From assembly GCA_030147805.1 (NCBI GenBank), contig JASBUR010000008.1, positions 124,001-188,000 on the forward strand: 64,000 nt of DNA, in the 5' to 3' direction. Under the pieces are notes generated by a model. The model ran no database searches. It had not been told where the DNA came from and saw nothing but the letters and a program-made list of their open reading frames with translations. Each line of letters starts with the position of its first letter. Position 1 is the first letter of the stretch. This document shows, piece after piece, positions 58,520-64,000 of the stretch. Origin of the DNA: Sphingomonadaceae bacterium (GTDB taxonomy: Bacteria; Pseudomonadota; Alphaproteobacteria; Sphingomonadales; Sphingomonadaceae). Position numbers and translations under genes: made by a program.

Positions 58520-61227
58520 GCCGCCTCCGCGTCTGCGCCGAGCAGCGCGAACATCGTCGGCATGGCGATCTTGTCCTCGGCGGCGCGCGTATAGCGGACC
58601 GCATCCGGGTAATATTTATCGCCGTTGAGCTCGACGCCGAGCCCGCGCCGGCCGAGCGCCACCGCGCGCGCCGGCACGGTGCCGATGCCCGCGAAGGGGT
58701 CGAACACCAACTCGCCCGGCATCGAGCGCAGCCGGATGAGCCGGTCGACGATATCGATCTGGAGAGGGCATACGTGCTTCTCGCGGTTGCCGAGCGACTG
58801 CTCGTTGTTGAGCGTCCGCATCCGCGTGATGTCGCTCCACACCTGATCGCTGACCGCTTCGGGTGCGAGGCTCATGTAAGTCCGCGGCAGCCCGCCGCGC
58901 GGGTCGGCGGGGTCGCGGCCCGCCACGAGCTCGCCGAGGCGGACATGCTCCTCATGGTCGTAGATCGTGCCCTGCTGCGCTTCCTTGAACGCCTTGGGCA
59001 GCAGCGACGTCGGCAGCTTGGCCAGCTCGTCCGCGGTGAGGAAGCGGTCGCCCGACGATCGCCAGTGAGCGTGCGCGTCCACCTGCCACCGCGCCAGGCT
59101 GTACCCCTCCCCAGGGAGGGGTGTGAGCTCCCGGTGGTAGGGCTGGGGCTCGGCGTCCGGATCGTCGAAGTCGATGCACCGCGGCGGCTCGAGGCTCACT
59201 GGTGTGTCGGCATAGCCGCGCGATCGGTCGGTCTGCGGCCGGCGGAAGATGAGAACATATTCCGGCACGCCGGCGCCCATCTTCGTGCTGTCCTTGAGCA
59301 GCTCGCCGTAGCTGAGGCGGTAGGTCTGGTTGTTCTCGCGCACGACATCGGTGTCGACGGTGATGCGCGCCATCAGGTCGAAGCCGTGGCGGCGGAAGTG
59401 CGCGCTGACCTCGTCGCTGAACGGATCGAGCGTCGGCGCGCCCTTGCCGGTGACGTTGCCGAATCGGATGCGGTCCTTGACGTGCACGCACGCCAGCCGC
59501 CCGGGCTTCAGGATCCGGAGCAGGTTCGGCGTCAGAAAGTCCATTTGCGCGAAGAAGTGGCCGTTGTCGTCGGTGTGGCCGAAGTCGTTGTAGCTCGGCG
59601 TGTACTCATACTGGTTGCCGAACGGCACCGAGGTGACGATCAGGTCCACCGACGCGTCCGGCATCGCCGCCGTCTCAACGACGCTGTCGTTGTTGATCAT
59701 CCGCCACCGCGGCGCCGGGCCGTCGGGCGTCTCGATGATGTCGCCGACCGCCTCCTGGCGGACGCAGCCGATCGACCGGTAGAAGCCGCTGTCGGCGTCG
59801 ATGTGGTTGAGGCCGTAGCGGCGGATCAGCTCGGACATCCGCTCGACGAGCAGCTTGTGATCCTTCCACTTGCGCAGCAGGTCGCGCAGGATGGCAGCTT
59901 CGGTCTCGGCATAGATCAGGTCGATGACGACGGTCTTCGACTGCATGAAGCGCCACACCCGATGCACCGCCTGCAGGAAATCGTGGAACTTGTACCCGAC
60001 GCCGACGAAGATTTCCCGGTGGCAGTGGTATTGGAAGTTCCGACCGGCGCCGAGCATAGACGGCTTGGCGGCCAGCCGGGCCACCCTGCCCTCGGCAAAA
60101 TCGTCGGCGAGCGCCTCGTTCTGCTCGATGCGCTGCTTTCCGAAGACCGACGCGACCTCTGGCAGCGCCGCCTCGATCGCCTTCCGCTCATCCTCGAGAT
60201 CGTGCCAGAGGATGAAGTGATCATCCGGCGACGCCTCGACGATCTCGACGGCCTTGGCGACGCGCAGGTCGATGGTCGACCGCTTTTCGCGCGCCGCCTG
60301 CACCACGCCGATCGCCGCGTCGCGGAACAGCGCCGCCTGTCCGCGATCGTCGGCGTCGGTACCGGCGATATCGGTCTTCACCTCGTGGAAGCGCACGTCG
60401 AGCTCGGGGAGGACATAGCCGTCGTCCGGCAGGCCGAGGTCTGAAGGCTTCTGAAGGAAGCATGCCCAGCTGCTGACCCAGAGCCAGAACTCCTCCTCCT
60501 TGTGCGGATAGAGGGTGAGGTCGCCCGCCTTCTCGCTGTTGCGCTGGAAGAAGCGCGTCAGCGCCTGGCCGCTGTCCATGATGCCGAGGAAGGCGGCGTA
60601 GTGGATCAGCTCCTTATACCGGTTCGGCGCCGGCATGGCGGTGGCCACCAGCCGGTAGGGCACGCGCGCGAACATCGGCACGAAGATCTGATAGGTCTCC
60701 GACCCATAGTCGCGAAGGCAGGCCGCCTCGTCGAGGCTGGCGAAGGTGAACAGGTCGACGTCGATCTTGCCGTCGCGCACCGTCTCGATGTTGGTCAGGA
60801 AGTGGCGCGCGCCCTCCGCGGCGAGCGCCAGCACCTCGTCCGTCGACCGCACGAAGCGCAGGTCGATGCCGAGCAGCGCGGCGTCCTTCAACATCTCCGT
60901 CCGCGCGCCGAGCGGTCCGACGATCAGCGCCAGGTGCGGCAGCTCGGCGCGGCGCGGCGCGATCCCGTGCCGGAAGGCAAGCGCCAGCACCGCACGGCTC
61001 GCCGACAGCTGCATCGTCGACTTGCCGAGCCCGAAGGCGGCGAAGATCGCGCGGCGGCCGCCCTGCACCGCCCAGCGCACGATGTGCCGGTGATGCGCCT
61101 TCTCCGGCTTGCCGTCGGAGCGGTCGAGCAGGATGTCGGCGTCGGTGCACGGCAGCCCGAGCATCGGCGCCGGCGGGCGCTTCGCCTCGAGGAAGGCGCG
61201 ATAGGCGTCGGGCGCGAGCGTGGTCAT
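58516..61227 (-). CDS. Helicase-DNA methyltransferase fusion protein
   Basis: 903 aa with two parts. Residues about 40-430 form an SF2-like helicase: Walker A-type AFGLGKST (64-71), a DEAA Walker B in SLDEAAC (165-170) and a motif VI-like QAVHRVWRFMQ (419-429). Residues about 505-900 are a beta-class DNA methyltransferase: motif IV in TSVPFG (532-537, in place of the usual S/D/N-PP-Y/F) and, later, motif I DPFAGIGT (843-850). The motif order IV then I is that of many N4/N6 enzymes. It may remodel DNA while methylating it, or methylate unusual sites. ATG 61227 shares a base with the previous stop; a start at 61599 is rejected. Confidence 0.88.
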   Translation of the reverse strand: MTTLAPDAYRAFLEAKRPPAPMLGLPCTDADILLDRSDGKPEKAHHRHIVRWAVQGGRRAIFAAFGLGKSTMQLSASRAVLALAFRHGIAPRRAELPHLALIVGPLGARTEMLKDAALLGIDLRFVRSTDEVLALAAEGARHFLTNIETVRDGKIDVDLFTFASLDEAACLRDYGSETYQIFVPMFARVPYRLVATAMPAPNRYKELIHYAAFLGIMDSGQALTRFFQRNSEKAGDLTLYPHKEEEFWLWVSSWACFLQKPSDLGLPDDGYVLPELDVRFHEVKTDIAGTDADDRGQAALFRDAAIGVVQAAREKRSTIDLRVAKAVEIVEASPDDHFILWHDLEDERKAIEAALPEVASVFGKQRIEQNEALADDFAEGRVARLAAKPSMLGAGRNFQYHCHREIFVGVGYKFHDFLQAVHRVWRFMQSKTVVIDLIYAETEAAILRDLLRKWKDHKLLVERMSELIRRYGLNHIDADSGFYRSIGCVRQEAVGDIIETPDGPAPRWRMINNDSVVETAAMPDASVDLIVTSVPFGNQYEYTPSYNDFGHTDDNGHFFAQMDFLTPNLLRILKPGRLACVHVKDRIRFGNVTGKGAPTLDPFSDEVSAHFRRHGFDLMARITVDTDVVRENNQTYRLSYGELLKDSTKMGAGVPEYVLIFRRPQTDRSRGYADTPVSLEPPRCIDFDDPDAEPQPYHRELTPLPGEGYSLARWQVDAHAHWRSSGDRFLTADELAKLPTSLLPKAFKEAQQGTIYDHEEHVRLGELVAGRDPADPRGGLPRTYMSLAPEAVSDQVWSDITRMRTLNNEQSLGNREKHVCPLQIDIVDRLIRLRSMPGELVFDPFAGIGTVPARAVALGRRGLGVELNGDKYYPDAVRYTRAAEDKIAMPTMFALLGADAEAA

Positions 61228-61970
61228 CAGAATGCTCCTGACGGGATGCCGCCGAGCGTGCGGATCGGATCGGGCATCGGGATGTGCGGGATGAAGATGA
61301 GCTCGGCACCGGCCGCGGCCGCCGCGAGCTGCTCGTCGAAGGACAGGCGCCGCTTGGGACGGCCGCGCGCCGCCCGCTCCTTGGCGAGCACGTCGGCGAG
61401 GATGATGCGCTTCGCCTCCTTCGCGCTCTTCAGCTTGACGCGCAGCGCGCGATATTCCTCGAGCCGCTCCGGCGGACACCAGGCGGTGTGCGCCAGCCCG
61501 CCCTTCCGGCCTTGCGCCGCGGCGACCTCGGCGGGCAGCGACGTCCGGTACCGCCGAAGCCCTTCGATCGTGCGGGCCCGGGTCTCGGCATCGCGCCACT
61601 GCTTGCGCGCCGCGCGCGAGCGGCGGAGGCGGTTCTTTGTCTTCGCGTTCGTCTGCTTTTGGCTGGCGGTGCGCTTGGCGATCGCTACCGGATCCGCCCC
61701 GATGACCGAGAGGTGCGCGCGGCAGCGCTCGACGCGCGCTTCGTCATCCATCTTGAGCCCGAGGCGGCGGATCGCGGCGCCGGCGGCCCGGTGGTCGCAG
61801 CCGAAGTGCGCAGCCAGGTCCTTCAGCGAGACCTTGCGGGCGATCAGGCCCTCGACTTCGCCGCGCCGGCCCTTCCAGTCGATGTACGGCCGCACCGGCT
61901 TGGCCCGGCCGTCGAGGCCGAGCTGCCGCCCTTCTTCGGCGCGTTGGTCCCAGTCGATACGCTTCTTCAT
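61227..61970 (-). CDS. DNA-binding-type phage protein
   Basis: 247 aa, very basic in the middle (NRLRRSRAARKQWRDAETRAR). The N-terminal half has a helix-turn-helix-like SLKDLAAHFGCDHRAAGAAIRRLGL, and the C-terminal half has AHTAWCPPERLEEYRALRVKLKSAKEA, a block found in sphingomonad and rhizobial phage early proteins. It could be a transcription or nucleotide-modification accessory factor. It starts with TGATG overlap after the cysteine-rich protein and ends with the same overlap. Confidence 0.7.
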   Translation of the reverse strand: MKKRIDWDQRAEEGRQLGLDGRAKPVRPYIDWKGRRGEVEGLIARKVSLKDLAAHFGCDHRAAGAAIRRLGLKMDDEARVERCRAHLSVIGADPVAIAKRTASQKQTNAKTKNRLRRSRAARKQWRDAETRARTIEGLRRYRTSLPAEVAAAQGRKGGLAHTAWCPPERLEEYRALRVKLKSAKEAKRIILADVLAKERAARGRPKRRLSFDEQLAAAAAGAELIFIPHIPMPDPIRTLGGIPSGAF

Positions 61971-62707
61971 CAATGCCTCGCGAAGGAGATGTTGCGGGTG
62001 GTCGACCAGCAGAGCGCGCAGGTGGCGCAGCAGTCGGTGGCGCCGGTCTGCGCCGGGCAGGGAATGGCCGACGTCGGCGTGCCCGGGTCGGCGATCTCGG
62101 CGCCGCGCGTCTCCAGCCCGCGGTTGGAAAAGCGGATGGCGAAGCGGTCCCACATCATCCGCGACAGGCCGTTCAGCAGCTTGCCGATCGGGTCGGTGTC
62201 GGGGCAGCGCGCCGTGAAGCCGAAGACGCGCAGGCCGGGGATGCGGGCCAACGCGCGTTTCCAGAGATAGACGTAGGCGATAGAATAGAAGTCGCCGAGG
62301 ACGTGCAGCCGCACCGCGAATCCGGCCGGGTGCTGCCGCGCGAGCGCGTCGAGCTCGCGGTCGAGCGCGGCCTCGAGGTCGCCACCGGCGACGATCCGCT
62401 GCGCCCAGTTCATCCCGTTGCCGTAGCAATAGGCGAAGGCGGCGCAGTCGCGCGGGCAGGTGGCGCGCTCTTCCAGCGTCAGCGTGTAGATCGGCAGGCC
62501 GCGCCATTTGCCCTTCAGCACCGTCTTGCCGATCTTGCGGCTATTGTGCCCCGACTTCAGCACATGACCGGCGTCGGCCGGCGTCGTGACGCGGTTGCCG
62601 AAGATGGTCCGCGCCGATCGCAGCGCCGGGTCGTAGGCGGGCAGCACGACGCTGTGCCCGGAGGGCTTGATCGACCCGTGTCGGCGGAGCGTGGTCGCGG
62701 TCGGCAT
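61970..62707 (-). CDS. Cysteine-rich phage protein (gp88-like), function unknown
   Basis: 245 aa. Two cysteine clusters stand out: CPRDCAAFAYCYGNGM near residue 90, and a C-terminal CPAQTGATDCCATCALCW. Between them are an LHVLGDFYS and an RVFGFTARCP block. The layout recalls the phage gp88-type family and could bind an Fe-S cluster or zinc. ATG 62707 (TGATG overlap) is preferred to the TTG one codon earlier. It is embedded in a module of DNA methyltransferases and a DndC-like protein, so a base- or nucleotide-modifying role is possible, not shown. Confidence 0.72.
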   Translation of the reverse strand: MPTATTLRRHGSIKPSGHSVVLPAYDPALRSARTIFGNRVTTPADAGHVLKSGHNSRKIGKTVLKGKWRGLPIYTLTLEERATCPRDCAAFAYCYGNGMNWAQRIVAGGDLEAALDRELDALARQHPAGFAVRLHVLGDFYSIAYVYLWKRALARIPGLRVFGFTARCPDTDPIGKLLNGLSRMMWDRFAIRFSNRGLETRGAEIADPGTPTSAIPCPAQTGATDCCATCALCWSTTRNISFARH

Positions 62708-63804
62708 CAAAGGATCTCCCCGACGACGCCGAAGCGGATGCCGTCATCGCTCGTGCGCAGCACCGGGCGCTCGATGACGCCCAGCCGCCTCGCGGCCTCG
62801 AGCTGCTCTTCGAAATTGGCGAAGCGCAGCTTGAACGGCTTCGGCGCAACGTCAGCCTTGGCCGCTGGTGGAGACGTCGGCGCCGGCCGGACGGCGGGGA
62901 TGGCAACCTTCGCAGGCTCAGGCTTCGGCGCGACGGGCGCGGGCGCGGGTTGCCGCGGCACGGGAGGGGGAGAGATGCGCGGCGGAAGGTCGGCGGCCGC
63001 CGCGGCGCGCGGCTCGGTGGCGTAGACCTCCGCGATTACCGCCTGCATCGCCAGTCGGCGCGGCTGGCCGCTCGCCAGGCGGCGCTGGGTGGCGACCTTC
63101 ACCCAGGTCGATTGCGAGCGACGCGACAGGCAGCGCACGGCGGCGGCCCGATCGAAGCCGCTGGCCGCGCCCTCCTTCGCCGCGAAGCCGAACAGTCCCT
63201 CGAGCATCTGCCCGGCGAACTGCAGGACATGGCCGTCGAATGCCTCGGCGAGCAGGTCGAGCGCGCGGCGCGTCGCCGCCGGGCCGATGACGCGATAGGC
63301 GCGCTGAATGCCGGGAACGCAGAACAGCATGCCCGGCTTCCAGGCTGTGTAGTTCGAATGCGGCGCGACCTTCAGCCCCGCGGCGGTGATCATCGCCTCG
63401 ATCGCCGCCGCCTCCGTGTCGCCGGCCGCCAGCGCGGCGCGGTAGAGGTCGACCTTGCCCAGCGGCTTGCGCTGCTGGTTGATCGACACGAACGCCGCAG
63501 CCTCGTCGCTGAGGCTGGCGTAGGCGGTGACGACGCAGGGCAGCTCATCGATGTCGCCGCGCAGCTGCGCCGCGGCGTGGCGATGCTGGCCGTCGACGAC
63601 GAACAGCGAACCGTCTGCGCGGCGGGTGACGGCGAGCGGCTGGCACAGCGACCAGTCCCAGAAGCGCGCGATCTTGCGGATCAGCGTGCGCGACGTCTCA
63701 TTGTCGGTCGACCGCTGGTAGCTCGCATCGACGCTGAGCGCGGCGACGGGCAGCCACTCCATCGTCGGCCGCTCGCCGACCGGCGGGTTGAAGGCGGGGT
63801 TCAC
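62707..63804 (-). CDS. ParB/DGQHR-domain phage protein (DUF6551-like)
   Basis: 365 aa from a GTG overlapping the methyltransferase stop (GTGA). The N-terminal ParB/Srx-like domain has VDASYQRST, the LAVTRRADGSLFVVDGQHRHAAA motif and FVSINQQRKPLGKVD. A middle helical domain follows, then a long Pro/Ala linker (about 275-320) and a small C-terminal domain. DGQHR-type domains occur in phage ParB-like proteins and in DndB-like components of DNA-modification systems. It could bind or nick DNA, or guide modification. Confidence 0.83.
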   Translation of the reverse strand: MNPAFNPPVGERPTMEWLPVAALSVDASYQRSTDNETSRTLIRKIARFWDWSLCQPLAVTRRADGSLFVVDGQHRHAAAQLRGDIDELPCVVTAYASLSDEAAAFVSINQQRKPLGKVDLYRAALAAGDTEAAAIEAMITAAGLKVAPHSNYTAWKPGMLFCVPGIQRAYRVIGPAATRRALDLLAEAFDGHVLQFAGQMLEGLFGFAAKEGAASGFDRAAAVRCLSRRSQSTWVKVATQRRLASGQPRRLAMQAVIAEVYATEPRAAAAADLPPRISPPPVPRQPAPAPVAPKPEPAKVAIPAVRPAPTSPPAAKADVAPKPFKLRFANFEEQLEAARRLGVIERPVLRTSDDGIRFGVVGEIL

Positions 63805-64000
63805 AGCCGCACCTCCTGGCTCGAGGTGTCGACGGCGAGCGCGATCTCGAGCGGGCTGACCCAGATGGCGTCCGACGAAAGCTCGAAGCTGTCGCCCGCC
63901 CACGCCTTCAGCAGCGTGCGGCCCATGACGCCGGCGACGCTGCGCGCGGCCGCGCTCGGCACCGCGTTGCCGATCTGCTCGCGCCACTCGGCATCGGATT
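63801..64000 (-). CDS. C5-cytosine DNA methyltransferase, C-terminal end (cut by window edge)
   Basis: Only the last 65 codons are present. They contain QIGNAVP, the motif X signature of Dcm-family cytosine-C5 methyltransferases, followed by a helical end and a ~30-residue tail (KAWAGDSFELSSD...). The catalytic Pro-Cys and SAM-binding motifs lie past the right edge. It is the first visible gene of the early module and is coupled to the ParB-like gene. It may protect phage DNA from host restriction. Confidence 0.8.
   Translation of the reverse strand, partial: SDAEWREQIGNAVPSAAARSVAGVMGRTLLKAWAGDSFELSSDAIWVSPLEIALAVDTSSQEVRL

Larger units (their letters stand above)
29602..64000. mobile_element. 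HK97-like siphovirus prophage (left end in window, continues past right edge)
   Basis: A continuous minus-strand run of early, replication, packaging, head, tail and lysis genes in standard phage order. It ends at a tRNA-Val 3'-half that marks the attachment site. All essential head, packaging and tail genes look intact, so it may be inducible. The integrase, repressor and intact tRNA are not in the window and should lie beyond 64 kb. Tail gene content (GTA-gp10-type chaperone, rcc01693-type small protein) relates it to the lineage that also gave rise to gene transfer agents. Confidence 0.93.

Noticed and set aside
58774-60444. 556-aa plus-strand open frame opposite the helicase-methyltransferase gene
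   Set aside because: Arg/Val/Asp-rich translation without any domain, a mirror of the real minus-strand coding in high-GC DNA; the minus strand has clear helicase and methyltransferase motifs.
29602-64000. Gene transfer agent cluster instead of a prophage
   Set aside because: Although some tail genes are GTA-like, there is a full early and replication module, lysis genes, a toxin-antitoxin pair and an attachment site, which GTAs lack.

Overview
The window is high-GC DNA from an alphaproteobacterium, most likely a sphingomonad. The signs are a TonB-dependent receptor paired with a GPH-type permease, an HWE-family histidine kinase and GTA-type tail genes. It splits into two unlike halves at about 29.6 kb.

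The left half (1-29.6 kb) is a catabolic gene island. A GntR/HutC-type regulator (2039-2836) sits between two gene blocks, and a near-identical 21-bp motif occurs in front of each (1978-1998 and 2969-2989). One block runs leftward: an HMG-CoA-lyase-like enzyme, an isochorismatase-type amidohydrolase and a polysaccharide-deacetylase-like enzyme cut by the window edge. The other runs rightward: a CaiB-type CoA transferase, LeuC-like and LeuD-like hydratase subunits, an FAD-binding dehydrogenase/reductase and a carboxymuconolactone-decarboxylase-like protein. A convergent leftward operon (14.6 to 8.2 kb) encodes a flavin reductase, a luciferase-like monooxygenase, an alpha/beta hydrolase, two 3-hydroxyisobutyrate-dehydrogenase-type enzymes, a CocE/NonD hydrolase and a glyoxalase-fold protein. 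Two LysR regulators flank a methyltransferase pair (14.7-18.1 kb). A second uptake and hydrolysis unit (19.7-28.0 kb) has a TonB-dependent receptor, a GPH transporter, an unusual amidohydrolase, two hydrolases with twin-arginine-like leaders and a beta-lactamase-fold hydrolase. My inference is that the island imports and degrades a heterocyclic, amide or ester compound to a 2-alkylmalate-type acid, which is then activated with CoA and cleaved. The substrate cannot be read from sequence.

The boundary carries a damaged two-component pair (28.2-29.5 kb), in which the kinase lacks a proper N-terminus and appears frameshifted at its end, followed by the 3' half of a tRNA-Val(GAC) gene (29602-29651). 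The sequence beyond this half does not fold as a tRNA. This is what an attachment site at one end of an integrated element looks like.

The right half (29.6 to beyond 64 kb) is an apparently intact siphovirus-type prophage with HK97-like head genes. Nearly all its genes are on the minus strand. In transcription order (right to left) it has: a DNA-modification and early module (C5-cytosine methyltransferase end, ParB/DGQHR protein, cysteine-rich protein, DNA-binding protein, helicase-methyltransferase fusion, DndC/PAPS-reductase-like protein); a replication module (DUF1376 protein, DnaC-like loader); HNH endonuclease, terminases, portal, protease, capsid and connectors; tail genes including GTA-type chaperones, tape measure, tail-tip protein and S74 fiber; lysis genes; and a HigBA toxin-antitoxin pair next to the attachment site. 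One small membrane-protein gene (41041-41247) lies on the opposite strand inside the tail operon and looks like a lysogenic-conversion gene. No integrase or repressor is visible; both should lie past the right edge, with the intact tRNA-Val.
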